Origin: Desulfofustis sp. PB-SRB1
GTDB taxonomy: Bacteria; Desulfobacterota; Desulfobulbia; Desulfobulbales; Desulfocapsaceae
DNA: 64,000 bases
NCBI GenBank assembly: GCA_016722945.1
Contig: JAEQMT010000010.1
Coordinates: 637,765-701,764 of the forward strand
Direction: 5' to 3'
The translations under genes and the position numbers were made by a program. Position 1 is the first letter of the stretch; every line of letters starts with the position of its first letter. Under the pieces are notes generated by a model. That model was given only the letters and a program-made list of their open reading frames with translations, ran no database searches and was not told the origin of the DNA. Shown here in pieces: positions 1 to 8,683 of this stretch.

Positions 1-2
1 CC

Positions 3-308
3 GTTGCATGCGGTCGTGACGGCAAACTCGACCTTGACCGGATTGTCAGGTTACTCGCCGCTGAAAATATCATGTCGGTGCTGGTTGAAGGGGGTGCCAG
101 GGTCCACGGAGAGTTTATCAAACGGCAGCTGGTAGATCGGGTCTATCTGTTCTATGCACCGTTTTTTGGCGGCACCGGCGGTAATTCGGTGATCGAGTGC
201 GATGAGCCCTTTTCCTCTTCTCTGCGGATCACCCGTTCAAAGGCTCGTCGATATGGCAGCGATGTCCTGATCGAGGGGGACGTCTGTTATGGAAACCTTG
301 AAACATGA
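3..308 (+). CDS. ribD: RibD C-terminal reductase domain (partial)
   Basis: This is the 3' end of a riboflavin biosynthesis deaminase/reductase; the 5' part lies outside the window, and the frame is open from base 3. The visible part is the reductase domain, which reduces the ribosyl side chain of the pyrimidine intermediate with NADPH. It shows the family's LVEGGARVHGEF motif, the LVDRVYLFYAP strand and the closing SDVLIEGDV segment. The last residues (GNLET) and the TGA stop are read from the terminal inverted repeat of the MITE-like element at 291-432, so the natural C-terminus has been replaced by repeat sequence. No other riboflavin gene follows. Family assignment is firm; the effect of the altered tail is unknown. 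Confidence 0.88.
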   Translation, partial: VACGRDGKLDLDRIVRLLAAENIMSVLVEGGARVHGEFIKRQLVDRVYLFYAPFFGGTGGNSVIECDEPFSSSLRITRSKARRYGSDVLIEGDVCYGNLET

Positions 309-432
309 GAATATTCGTTCAAGGCGCGAGGCGCGAGGAAAATGTTACCGCGGGCATATGATCGATATTGCCAGTATAAAATTATTTGAGCAACGCTGCG
401 ATTGGGTGAAAAAACCATGTTGCAAGGTTCCC
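291..432. repeat. MITE-like repeat, copy A
   Basis: This is a 142-bp copy of a dispersed element found at least four times in the window. It begins GGAAACCTTGAAACATG and ends CATGTTGCAAGGTTCCC, an imperfect terminal inverted repeat of about 17 bp. It is flanked by TTAT on both sides (287-290 and 433-436), a possible 4-bp target duplication. It encodes no transposase. The left end overlaps the last codons of ribD. Confidence 0.8.
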
Positions 433-477
433 TTATAGGTGATGGGCTTTTCATCCTTTTCTCATTTTCTGGTTCTT

Positions 478-1416
478 TTAAACTTTTTTGGCAAGCAGTG
501 GTCTCAATTGTGGCCATAGAGCGTTCAGGCTGTCGCGTGAGCTGAATGCAACATTAAGCCACACCGTATCGTTCTCAAATGCCTGACTGGGGGTGATTGT
601 GCAGTGAGTCGGCAGCCCCAGAGATTGTTTGTAACGATCAAAATCACCTTTTGCCTGAACACTAAGTGGATGTGCACGTGCATTGAGCGCCTTGGCAATC
701 CGGTCGACGGTTTGCGGGATATTTGTCTCTTGGCCGCCGGCGACTAGTGAAATCAGTTCGGGGTCATTGAAGATATCGGCAATGGAGCACTGCCTGGTAG
801 CGCTGATGATTTTGCAGGTGTCTATAAATTTCAGTTGTTTATTGGCGCCTACCTGAAAGCGGACAAAGAATTCAGCGAGAGCGAGACGATCCTGAGTGGC
901 AAGGGGAGACATAGCAAAACCCGACCGCTCCGAGATATGGCCATAGTGGAGTCCGTTGCGGATGAGCAGTTCAAGTTCAAGCAGCTTACTGTAATGGGAA
1001 TGGGTGGATTTTTTCCCGATGTCTGTTCGCGCTTTTACGGCGCGGGCTTTCTTGTGATCAAGATATTGATCACAGAGGGCGTGAAAGCGTGCCTTCTCCA
1101 TGACCGAAAGGTCCCCCCCCGCGTCGTTGATCCTCCAGGATCAACCCAAGAAGATGATCTGGTGAAGCCTGGACATCCACCTCAAGACATACAATATGCG
1201 TCAGGTTAAGCTGATGGGCAATTGCCATTCGGTTTGCGCCACATATGAGCTCGAAGGTGTCTTCCCTTCTTTTCTCATAATAGGCGGGTGAATGATGCCG
1301 AATTGCCCTATTGAGTCAACCAGAGGGGTGTTGAATGCGGGATCGATATCCTGGTGAAGACTCCACCTTCGCAAAGAGGAAATGACGGTGAGCGGGACGG
1401 TGCGGGGGATCAGCAA
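478..1416 (-). pseudogene. ParB-like nuclease-domain protein, broken by two frameshifts
   Basis: Three reading frames join into one ParB/Spo0J-type protein. The N-terminal part (from TTG at 1416) holds the VDSIGQFGIIHPPIM segment. The middle part, in another frame (about 1260 to 1120), holds FELICGANRMAIAHQLNL, which matches the ParB GxRR-type motif. The C-terminal part (1101-478, 207 aa as an open frame) begins after DLSVMEKARF and carries the helix-turn-helix region. The first break needs one extra base near 1262; the second is one extra G in the 8-G tract at 1113-1120 (C on the top strand). The two shifts compensate. An ATG at 1478 in a third frame could be the original start. This may be a real pseudogene, a phase-variable gene or a sequence error. 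It lies downstream of ihfA on the same strand. Confidence 0.66.
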
Positions 1417-1523
1417 GATTGGTTGGTTACCTGTAATGTAGCAAAGTAAATGCCGGACACTGGGAAACGTGTTGCCATCTCGCGAAAACCCTTAATGAAA
1501 CAGATGCCCACTATGAATTCATC

Positions 1524-1808
1524 TCAGGAGTTGATTTTTTCCCGGAGAATACCAGATGGCTTGAAGGTTACCACGCGCCGGGGTCCCAGAATGAGTTCAT
1601 TGCCGGTTTGCGGGTTTCTTCCACGCCGGGCATTTTTTTCCTTGACGTTAAATTTGCCAAATCCGCTAAGCAGTAGATCGGAACCGTCAATCAAAGACTG
1701 CTTGGACAACCGAATAAGGGTCTCGACTGATTCGGTCGCCTCTGCCTTGGTGAGTTCCTGATGATTTTTGTATACCTCTTGTACCAGGTCTGCTTTTGTC
1801 AGTGTCAT
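1524..1808 (-). CDS. ihfA: Integration host factor alpha-like DNA-bending protein
   Basis: The 94-residue protein belongs to the HU/IHF family of small nucleoid proteins that bend DNA as dimers. It opens with MTLTKADLVQEVY, typical of the IHF alpha chain. It has the beta-arm signature GRNPQTGNELILGPRRVVTFKPS and ends with a short helix. Length is normal for the family. It lies 42 bp downstream of pilC on the same strand and may share its transcript. HU and IHF chains are hard to separate by sequence alone; the N-terminus and the PRRVVTFKP strand favour IHF alpha. Confidence 0.85.
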   Translation of the reverse strand: MTLTKADLVQEVYKNHQELTKAEATESVETLIRLSKQSLIDGSDLLLSGFGKFNVKEKNARRGRNPQTGNELILGPRRVVTFKPSGILREKINS

Positions 1809-1850
1809 ATCTTCTCTCTTGGTTTTCGGTAATGTAGGTGTTATGAACGG

Positions 1851-3057
1851 TTAAATATTACCGGCCATCTGAAAAATCGGCAGATACATGGCCACGATTA
1901 TACCGCCGATCATACCACCCAACCCGACAATCATCAGTGGTTCGATGGCCGCGGTCAGGTTTTCCACCGCCTGATCTACTTCCTCATCATAAAAATCAGA
2001 TATCTTGGCAAGCATTGCATCCAGTGCGCCCACCGATTCGCCCACATCGATCATCTGTACCACTAAATTAGGAAAAACGCCGCTTTCATCAAGTGGTTCA
2101 GCCAAGGGCCGCCCCTCGGCAATGGACTCAGCCGAACGCAGAACGGCGCGTTCAATGACCATATTGCCGGCCGTTCTGGCGACCACCTGCAGGGATTCAA
2201 GTATCGGCACGCCGCTTTGCAGCAGGGTGCCGAGGGTACGACAGAACTTTGCTACCGCCACTTTTCTGAGTAAGGACCCGATCAATGGTAATTGCAGGGC
2301 AAATTGATCAATTTTTGCCCTACCTTTCTCGGTTTTGTAGATTCTACTGAATAGAAAAATCAGTATACCGAGAATCGGAATAGCGATGACAATATTATTT
2401 TTAACAAAATCACTCATGCTTACAACAAGCTGGGTTGGGGCGGGCAGGGTGGCATCCATGTCGGCAAACATACTCTCAAAAACCGGTATGACGAATACCA
2501 AAATAACACCGAGGATTACTATCGAAATTCCAATAACGATTACGGGGTAGGTCATCGCTCCTTTGACCTTTCTCTTCAATGCCTGAGCTTTTTCAATGTA
2601 GGTGGCCAGTCTGTTGAGTATAGTGTCCAGGATACCCGCTGTTTCACCTGCCTCGATCATATTACAGTAGAGGGTATCAAAGGCCTTAGGGTGCTTGCGC
2701 ATGGAATCGGCAAAGGTGGTGCCTGATTCCACGTCTGTCTGGATCTGGATCAGAACTTTCTTGAATGTGGGGTTGTCTTGTTGCTTGGCAAGGATTTCAA
2801 TGCACTGGACCAGGGCAAGGCCGGCACTGATCATGGTGGCGAGTTGCCTGGTAAAAACGACAATATCTTTTTGGGGTAACCTTTTTCTGGAGAAACGATA
2901 CGTTCTCAAGGAGATCCTTTGGTTTTTCTTTTATTTTAGCCTCGCTGATACGAAGCCTTTTAACCGCGGTAGCGGCAGCCTCAGGGGTTGCTGCTTCAAC
3001 CTCTCCTTTGCGCTTTTCGCCATATTGGTTTTTTCCGCGCCAGACGTATACGGGCAT
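1851..3057 (-). pseudogene. pilC: PilC-type inner-membrane platform protein, one frameshift
   Basis: The gene encodes the type IV pilus or type II secretion inner-membrane platform protein of the GspF/PilC family. The first 62 codons (from ATG 3057, with an AGGAG site just upstream) read MPVYVWRGKNQYGEKRKG and run to VSFLQKKVTPK. The rest continues in the next frame as DIVVFTRQLATMISAGLALV to the end, with two T2SSF domains and three membrane segments, ending MYLPIFQMAGNI. Removing one A from the five-A tract (top-strand T 2868-2872) restores about 402 residues, the normal PilC length. No pilB or pilT lies nearby; the upstream side is occupied by a repeat and an IS701-type element. Indel error and true inactivation cannot be told apart here. 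Confidence 0.82.
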
Positions 3058-3216
3058 GAGAAGCTCCTGAAATCCTCAATTGATCTACCGCTAAATTAAA
3101 TGATCAAAAATTGTATCCTAGATTATCTTATATTACAACTCCATACGCCTCCTGAACCACTTTGTCCTGATTTTTCAGTGACCCCTCATCGCTTCCGCTG
3201 TATTACAGGCCGTTAT
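3058..3216. other. Gap upstream of pilC
   Basis: This stretch holds the leader of pilC and is AT-rich at its pilC end. I see no gene, hairpin terminator or clear promoter in it. It ends at the left edge of the interrupted MITE copy B. Confidence 0.5.
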
Positions 3217-3237
3217 GGGCACCTTGGGAAATGATAA

Positions 3238-4767
3238 CCCTACAACGAAAGTTATTTAAAATCCTTTAATGATCGAAGGCGTCGTCTTCGATGCGAAAGA
3301 TACGCCCTGTGATTCTTAACCTGCACGCTCTCAATCAGCGCCAACATTGTCATGGCGTCATAGTGGGCGATTGGCAGAACCGTTTCAATCAACATCCTAA
3401 GCTGCGACAGAGTAATAGACGGCGTTTTTTTCCCCCAACCGTATCTTGAGGTGCCAAAGAAAAAAATGCCCCAGCATACATGTCAGAATATGATGATTCC
3501 AGCCGGAATATTTGCGAACTTCATAGTGGTCCATCCCCAGCTCTGTTTTCGTTTCTTCAAAGCATTGCTCAATAGCCCACCGCACTCCGCTCAGCCAGAC
3601 AAACTTTGCAAGGCGAGTGCTTACCGGGGCGTTGCTGATAAAAAACGAATATTCCGGCTTGGGGCCGAGCGTTCGCTTGATGACCAACCACACTTCCTTT
3701 TCCGGCAATCCATCTTTTGACAATACAACCCGGCGCTTGGTGAATTCATACACAATAGGGCCTTTGGTGCCTTCGGAGACCTTTCGCCTGTACCAGAAGA
3801 AATCATTGATGCTTTTGGCAAGGTCGATGAACGCAATGGGGGCCTTTGAGGTATCTTCCAGAATTCTCCTGGTTTTGACCGTGCCCTTGTATTTGTATGT
3901 CTTTTCCCTGACGACGGGTCTTTTCAGCCAACAACGGGTGTCACTGGCCATGGATACAAAATAGGTGATCCCGGGAAGCCGATCAACCGCATTGATAAAT
4001 TCGGGGCTTGAGCCATACAGGCTGTCGGTGGCAATGTATTTGAATGGAAGTATCCCCTCGTCTCGAATTGCAGTAAACATCTCAACCGCCAGTTGCGGTT
4101 TGGTTTTGAACTTGATGTTTTCGGGTAAAGCGCATTTTTCCCGTTTTGCGGCATAGTCTTTCGCGAACCATTTCTCTGGAATAAAAAGCCGCTTGTCAAT
4201 CAGGGCGTACCCCTGGGGGGAGGCATACGCCGCGAATACACCGACCTGACAATTATCCACCTTTCCAATGGTGCCACAGTATTGCCTGGCTACACCAATC
4301 GAGTCGGATCCTTTTTTCACAAAACCAGATTCATCGAAAATGAGAATGCCGTTTGGATCACCCATATCATCATTAACCAAAGTACGATACTTGCGGCTTA
4401 TTTTATCTTCATCCCATTCCGCGACACTGATAAACCGCTGCATTGCTCGTATATTTCCGCCTGTGATATTAACGGCGATCGGTTCAATCGACTTCCTTTC
4501 AAGCTCACTGAATTGGCCGGCCATGTAATTAAAAAAATGCCCCCGCGACTCACTCCGGTGGAAACAGTCGGCAAAAATCTCATGATACCCTTCAAGTTCG
4601 GAATAAAAACCATCAATATCTTTTGTGGTGATCGAGAATTTCGGTATTTCGTACGTGTGCTCACCGGAACGAATTGACGACAACATAGGCCCACCTCCAT
4701 GGTTTGGGTTATGTTGCGCAGTGTTACATATTGTGGCTATGATGTCAATATAAGTTTCGTTGTAGGG
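3238..4767 (-). mobile_element. IS701-family insertion sequence
   Basis: This is an element of about 1530 bp with 18-bp terminal inverted repeats: CCCTACAACGAAAGTTAT at 3238-3255, and its near-perfect complement at 4750-4767 (one mismatch). It is flanked by ATAA on each side (3234-3237 and 4768-4771), as expected for a 4-bp target duplication. It carries a single transposase gene that looks intact. The insertion lies inside a copy of the local MITE-like repeat. Confidence 0.88.
3397..4686 (-). CDS. IS701-family DDE transposase
   Basis: The 429-residue transposase cuts and pastes the insertion sequence around it. The DDE triad can be placed at ILIFDESGF, YIATDSLYG and the C-terminal IEQCFEETKTELGMDHYEVR, and the IGVARQYCGTIGKVDNCQVG block is characteristic of the IS701 group. 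The start was chosen at ATG 4686 because GGAGGTG lies 7 bp upstream; an upstream in-frame ATG at 4782 falls outside the element. No stop or frameshift is seen, so the element may still be active. Confidence 0.88.
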   Translation of the reverse strand: MLSSIRSGEHTYEIPKFSITTKDIDGFYSELEGYHEIFADCFHRSESRGHFFNYMAGQFSELERKSIEPIAVNITGGNIRAMQRFISVAEWDEDKISRKYRTLVNDDMGDPNGILIFDESGFVKKGSDSIGVARQYCGTIGKVDNCQVGVFAAYASPQGYALIDKRLFIPEKWFAKDYAAKREKCALPENIKFKTKPQLAVEMFTAIRDEGILPFKYIATDSLYGSSPEFINAVDRLPGITYFVSMASDTRCWLKRPVVREKTYKYKGTVKTRRILEDTSKAPIAFIDLAKSINDFFWYRRKVSEGTKGPIVYEFTKRRVVLSKDGLPEKEVWLVIKRTLGPKPEYSFFISNAPVSTRLAKFVWLSGVRWAIEQCFEETKTELGMDHYEVRKYSGWNHHILTCMLGHFFLWHLKIRLGEKNAVYYSVAA

Positions 4768-4888
4768 ATAATGTTCGTTCAAGATTAAGGTGCGAGGAAA
4801 ACGTAATGCAGGCCGACCTGATATCCCGAGGATAACATGTTCTGAGCAACAATGAGGTTGGACGAAAAGGCCATGTTACAAGGTTCGC

Positions 4889-5151
4889 TTGCAAATCGTG
4901 TGGGTTTGGGGCGAACTGTTGCGGTGCCACTATACCCTCTGACGGGAGAGTTTTGTGCCTTTTCTCTACCGCGTGTTGTATTTTCGTGCAGCTTCAGGCA
5001 ACAATATCTTGAATTTTAATGAATGTAGCATTAATAAGATGTGTCCTATAGACCTTTAAGAGACCTGGCATATAGGTTTTTTACCTTTCATCGAAGTATT
5101 ATGCATCATGAACAGGTCTTTACGTAAAAATACTAACCATTGGTACCTTTT
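4889..5151. other. Gap between MITE copy B and PxxKW gene
   Basis: This holds the upstream region of the PxxKW gene. A short weak hairpin (ACCT...AGGT followed by T residues) lies around 5070-5092. No reading frame here looks real. Confidence 0.4.
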
Positions 5152-5394
5152 ATGAATGCTGTCGTAGATGAGCAAAAGGCTGTCTTTCAGCCAATAGTTG
5201 AGCAATGTGAGGGATGTGATCGCGTCATCGAGGAAGATGGTGCCAAACGTTGCCAGACCTATCTCAATCCCGCCGCCAAGTGGCGCAACGGAATATGTAA
5301 TTTTGCCACCCACCGTAAACCGGAAATCAAGGTGGCAAAAGTCAAGGTAAACCCGCTCAAGGCATCCAAGCGGGCGTCAAAAAGAAAACGTTAA
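5152..5394 (+). CDS. PxxKW family cysteine-rich protein
   Basis: This small 80-residue protein carries the motif that names the family (PAAKW) after CEGCDRVIEEDGAKRCQTYLN. Four cysteines in a C-x2-C...C...C arrangement suggest a small metal-binding fold; this is inference, as no function is established for the family. The C-terminus is very basic (KASKRASKRKR), which would suit nucleic-acid binding. ATG 5152 was chosen over an upstream TTG (5140). The gene converges on ugd, whose stop lies 27 bp away. The family is mostly known from deltaproteobacterial sulfate reducers. Confidence 0.75.
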   Translation: MNAVVDEQKAVFQPIVEQCEGCDRVIEEDGAKRCQTYLNPAAKWRNGICNFATHRKPEIKVAKVKVNPLKASKRASKRKR

Positions 5395-5420
5395 GGAGAT
5401 AGTGGCGGGGCATTGAGGCC

Positions 5421-6731
5421 TTATGATCGCCCCACCCCGGTATAGGAAAATCCCTTGGCTTTTACCTCTGCTGGTTGATAGACGTTTCTCAGGTCAATAA
5501 ATACCTTACGCTTCATGATTGAGCCAAGCCTGTCCAGATCCAAGGCGCGGTACTGATTCCATTCGGTCATAAGGATGCAGGCATCGGCATCCGTGCAGGC
5601 ATCATAGGCGTTCTCGGCGTAATATACGTTTGCCGGCAGCATTTCCCGGGCTTCCGCCATTCCGTGGGGATCATGCGCCCTGATGGTAGCCCCTTTTTCA
5701 ATAAGCGCCGGGAGTATGGTAAGGGAGGGCGACTCCCGCATATCGTCGGTCTCCGGCTTAAACGTCAGCCCTAGTACGGCAATGGTTTGACCTGCCTCGG
5801 AGCCGCCCAGCGCATCGCGTATTTTTTTCACCATTTTGGCCTTTTGGGCGCCGTTTACATCTACCGCCGCCTCGACGATGCGCAGGCTTTGCCCATTTTC
5901 CTGGGCGATTCTCAGAAGCGCTACCGTGTCTTTGGGAAAGCACGAGCCACCATATCCGGGACCGGGGTGGAGAAATTTTGTGCCGATTCTACCGTCCATA
6001 CCGATCCCCCGAGCCAAAGAGACAACGTCAGCGCCGATGGTATCGCAGAGCAGCGCCATCTCATTGATAAAGCTGATCTTGGTTGCAAGAAAGGCGTTGG
6101 CGGCATATTTTGTCAACTCTGCCGTTTCAATGGAGGTGGTGACAATGGGTGTCTCCTGCAGGAAAAGTGGCTGATAAATGGAGCGGAGAACAGATTCGGC
6201 TCGTTCAGATTCCACCCCGATTACCACCCGATCCGGCCTCATGAAGTCCGCAATGGCCGCTCCTTCCCGTAAAAACTCCGGATTTGAGGCGACTTCAAAA
6301 TCAGCTTTTCCGTTCATCTCTCTGATGATCCGGGCAACCTGGCGGGCGGTGCCGACGGGGACGGTGCTCTTGTCGACAATAACGGTGAAACCCTTTATAT
6401 GGGGAGCCAACTCACGTGAGGCTTCATAGATATAGGTCAAATCGGCATACCCGTCCCCTCGCCGGCTGGTTGGCGTACCGACAGCAATAAAAACGGCCTC
6501 TGCCTCGGAAACGGCGCCGGCAAGATCGGTGGTAAAGGTAAGATGGCCGTCGCTACAGTTTTTTTCCACAAGTTTTTCCAGGCCCGGTTCATATATGGGC
6601 ATGATACCCTGGTGCAGCCTGGTGATTTTGTCTCTAAGTTTGTCCACGCAGGTTACGTGATGACCAAACTCGGCAAAACAGGTGCCGGTTACCAGGCCGA
6701 CATAGCCGGTGCCAATCATGCAGATTTTCAT
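5421..6731 (-). CDS. ugd: UDP-glucose 6-dehydrogenase
   Basis: This 436-residue enzyme oxidises UDP-glucose to UDP-glucuronate with two NAD+, feeding polysaccharide and LPS sugar synthesis. It starts MKICMIGTGYVGLVTG, the Rossmann NAD site, and the catalytic cysteine sits in GPGYGGSCFPKD. The C-terminal domain begins near TIAVLGLTFKPETDDMRESPS. The start at 6731 matches the family N-terminus; an upstream in-frame extension to 6890 overlaps yggS and is rejected. It is 20 bp downstream of yggS, so it is probably the last gene of tatD-yggS-ugd. Confidence 0.95.
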   Translation of the reverse strand: MKICMIGTGYVGLVTGTCFAEFGHHVTCVDKLRDKITRLHQGIMPIYEPGLEKLVEKNCSDGHLTFTTDLAGAVSEAEAVFIAVGTPTSRRGDGYADLTYIYEASRELAPHIKGFTVIVDKSTVPVGTARQVARIIREMNGKADFEVASNPEFLREGAAIADFMRPDRVVIGVESERAESVLRSIYQPLFLQETPIVTTSIETAELTKYAANAFLATKISFINEMALLCDTIGADVVSLARGIGMDGRIGTKFLHPGPGYGGSCFPKDTVALLRIAQENGQSLRIVEAAVDVNGAQKAKMVKKIRDALGGSEAGQTIAVLGLTFKPETDDMRESPSLTILPALIEKGATIRAHDPHGMAEAREMLPANVYYAENAYDACTDADACILMTEWNQYRALDLDRLGSIMKRKVFIDLRNVYQPAEVKAKGFSYTGVGRS

Positions 6732-6750
6732 AAGATGATTGTCCTTTGTC

Positions 6751-7452
6751 TTATCTAAGATTTTGTGGCCTTTGGCCAAAAATAGCGCTTCCCACCCGCA
6801 CGATGGTTGCACCTTCCTCAATGGCAATGTGGTAATCGTGAGACATGCCCATGGATAGTTCAACCCTATCTGCAGCTGCGAACAGGCCACGATGATTGAT
6901 GGTATCAGCCAGCTTTCTTAACCCGGAAAAATGGATGCGACCATCTTCGGGCTCCTGACTATAGGGAGGTATGGTCATAAGTCCCTTGAAACAGAGATGA
7001 TCAAATTGGTGCAATTGCTCGGCCAAAGGGATTGCCTGATCCGGCGAAACCCCTGACTTATTGGTGTCTCCGGCAATGTTTACCTGCATGAGAACATCTA
7101 GTTTTTTGCCTTTTTCTCGGAGATATCTATTGAGGGTGCGGGCAACTTTGAGCCGGTCTATCGTCTGAATCATGGAAAATATTTCGGCGGCCTCTTTTAC
7201 CTTATTGCTTTGCAGGTGTCCAATCAGGTGAAGATCGACGATGCCGTCCACATCTGTCTTTTTTGCCGCCGCCTCCTGCACGTAATTTTCGCCGAAACAT
7301 CTTTGCCCCGCTCGGTAAGCCTCCAAAATTACCTCAACCGGGAAACGCTTCGAAACGGCAACCAGCGATACGGAGGCTGGGGCTCTGCCGCAGCGAATGG
7401 CGATGGTATCGATGGTATCGCGAATTGTGGTAAGGTTACGGGCGATGCTCAC
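6751..7452 (-). CDS. yggS: YggS/PLPBP family pyridoxal phosphate homeostasis protein
   Basis: This 233-residue, single-domain alanine-racemase-fold protein binds pyridoxal phosphate without a known catalytic role and is linked to B6 and amino-acid homeostasis. The PLP lysine lies in LVAVSKRFP, followed by FGENYVQEAAAK, HLIGHLQSNK and the closing SMGMSHDYHIAIEEGATIVRVGSAIFG. It starts with GTG, whose bases overlap the TGA stop of tatD (GTGA), so the two are probably translationally coupled. Confidence 0.92.
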   Translation of the reverse strand: MSIARNLTTIRDTIDTIAIRCGRAPASVSLVAVSKRFPVEVILEAYRAGQRCFGENYVQEAAAKKTDVDGIVDLHLIGHLQSNKVKEAAEIFSMIQTIDRLKVARTLNRYLREKGKKLDVLMQVNIAGDTNKSGVSPDQAIPLAEQLHQFDHLCFKGLMTIPPYSQEPEDGRIHFSGLRKLADTINHRGLFAAADRVELSMGMSHDYHIAIEEGATIVRVGSAIFGQRPQNLR

Positions 7453-8273
7453 GAAGTTTCCTCCGAAGGTGCGGTAAACCGGCAGTTAAAGATTCTCTGG
7501 GCGTTACGGGTGGTTGCGTGTGCTAGCGTGGCGATCGATATGTTTCTGAGCTTTGCTACCAGCGCCGCTATTTCCACCAGATACGCCGGTTCATTGCGTT
7601 TGCCGCGATATGGAACAGGGGCGAGAAACGGTCCATCTGTTTCGAGCAGCAAAGATTGAAGGGGGATATGGGTGGCAATCTCTCTTACCGTCTTTGCATT
7701 TGGAAACGTTGTGATGCCTCCGACGGATAACGCAAAATTCTCGTCGATGAATCGCCTGGCCCAGTGCAATGCACCGGTAAAGCAGTGCATAATTCCACCC
7801 CTTGGGAAAGGTCCTTCCTCCTTGACAATAGTAAAGCAGTCTTGATGGGCATCTCTGTCGTGTATCACAACCGGGAGATCAAGTTGTTTTGCAATCCGCA
7901 GCTGTTTTCTGAATACGTCTCGTTGTATTTCCGGTTTGCTGTAGGCCTTGAAATAGTCAAGGCCTATCTCGCCTACGGCGACAACTTCATCTTGATGGGC
8001 GCGGGCCAGCTCAATTAGATCGGCTAGTTCCCGGTCCGTTACCTTATCAGCGTCGTGCGGATGGATGCCGACGGTTGCCTTGACGCAGGAAAAGCGTCTT
8101 GCAATCGTTATGTTTGCTAGAGAACTTGATACATCTATGCCGATGCTGACGATCCCTGCAACATTGCCTGTGTTCGCCCGGTTAATGATATCTTCAAGCT
8201 CACCGTCGTATTGCGACATGTCGAGATGACAGTGTGTATCAATTAACGGTGATGCGTGGGGTGGTGCGGTCAT
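7449..8273 (-). CDS. tatD: TatD family metal-dependent hydrolase/DNase
   Basis: This 274-residue TIM-barrel hydrolase belongs to the TatD/YcfH group, which acts as a divalent-metal 3'-5' exonuclease on DNA ends. The metal ligands appear in LIDTHCHLDMSQYD, VGEIGLDYFKAYS, LPVVIHDRDAHQD, GIMHCFTG and LLLETDGPFLAP. The start at 8273 matches the family N-terminus; the longer in-frame extension to 8558 is AT-rich noncoding DNA. It is the first gene of tatD-yggS-ugd. Confidence 0.92.
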   Translation of the reverse strand: MTAPPHASPLIDTHCHLDMSQYDGELEDIINRANTGNVAGIVSIGIDVSSSLANITIARRFSCVKATVGIHPHDADKVTDRELADLIELARAHQDEVVAVGEIGLDYFKAYSKPEIQRDVFRKQLRIAKQLDLPVVIHDRDAHQDCFTIVKEEGPFPRGGIMHCFTGALHWARRFIDENFALSVGGITTFPNAKTVREIATHIPLQSLLLETDGPFLAPVPYRGKRNEPAYLVEIAALVAKLRNISIATLAHATTRNAQRIFNCRFTAPSEETS

Positions 8274-8683
8274 TGGTATTTCGTGGTCCTTGTCTATAAA
8301 ATTCGCCGCTTCCCTTAGCAGAGAATGGTAAGATCGGCAATGGCAATTTGGTTGCCGATATCTACTGATATGGTAAAAGATGCTTGTTCGAGAAAGAAGT
8401 TCCGTGAATATATTTTTGCCAAAATATGGGAATTTCAAAAAAAAATCTTCTACTCTGCAATTTTCTGTCGTATACTGGCAGCAATCTAAGATCAGCTTGT
8501 CGGGCTGGAAAGGTGGTGAAACTCTTCTATAATACGAAATCTTGCCCTTTAAAAGCATCTGTTTTTAACTATGAGTAAGATAATGGAAGATAACCCGTCA
8601 TAAACCACATAGTGGGATTTCTCGAGCAACAAAGCGGTTGGGGAAAAAACCTGAACGCTTATTCTAAAAGTTAGGAGAACTAT
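8274..8683. other. Divergent intergenic region tatD / Roadblock gene
   Basis: This 410-bp AT-rich region lies between diverging genes and must hold both promoters; I could not fix either with confidence. Around 8617-8652 the sequence GAGCAAC...GGTTGGG...AAAAAACC resembles the right half of the dispersed MITE-like repeat (compare copy A at 388-416), but no inverted-repeat end remains. It is probably a decayed copy. Confidence 0.45.

Larger units (their letters stand above)
3217..4888. repeat. MITE-like repeat copy B, interrupted by IS701-type element
   Basis: The left 21 bp of the repeat (3217-3237, GGGCACCTTGGGAAATGATAA) and the remainder (4768-4888) are separated by the insertion sequence at 3238-4767. 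Joining them through a single ATAA reconstitutes an element that aligns base for base with copy A around the junction. The right end reads CATGTTACAAGGTTCGC. The copy is more diverged than A, C and D. Confidence 0.78.

Noticed and set aside
835-1209. 124-codon plus-strand frame opposite the ParB-like gene
   Set aside because: It is antisense to a frame set with clear ParB homology and shows no family pattern of its own.
4745-4930. 61-codon minus-strand frame resembling the copy D peptide
   Set aside because: It is the translation of MITE copy B across the IS junction.
5395-5450. Terminator between the PxxKW gene and ugd
   Set aside because: A mismatched GGCGGGGC/GCCCCACC pairing exists but has no T-run and overlaps ugd codons; too weak to call.
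7764-8018. 84-codon plus-strand frame inside tatD
   Set aside because: It is a shadow of tatD, whose metal motifs span this region.
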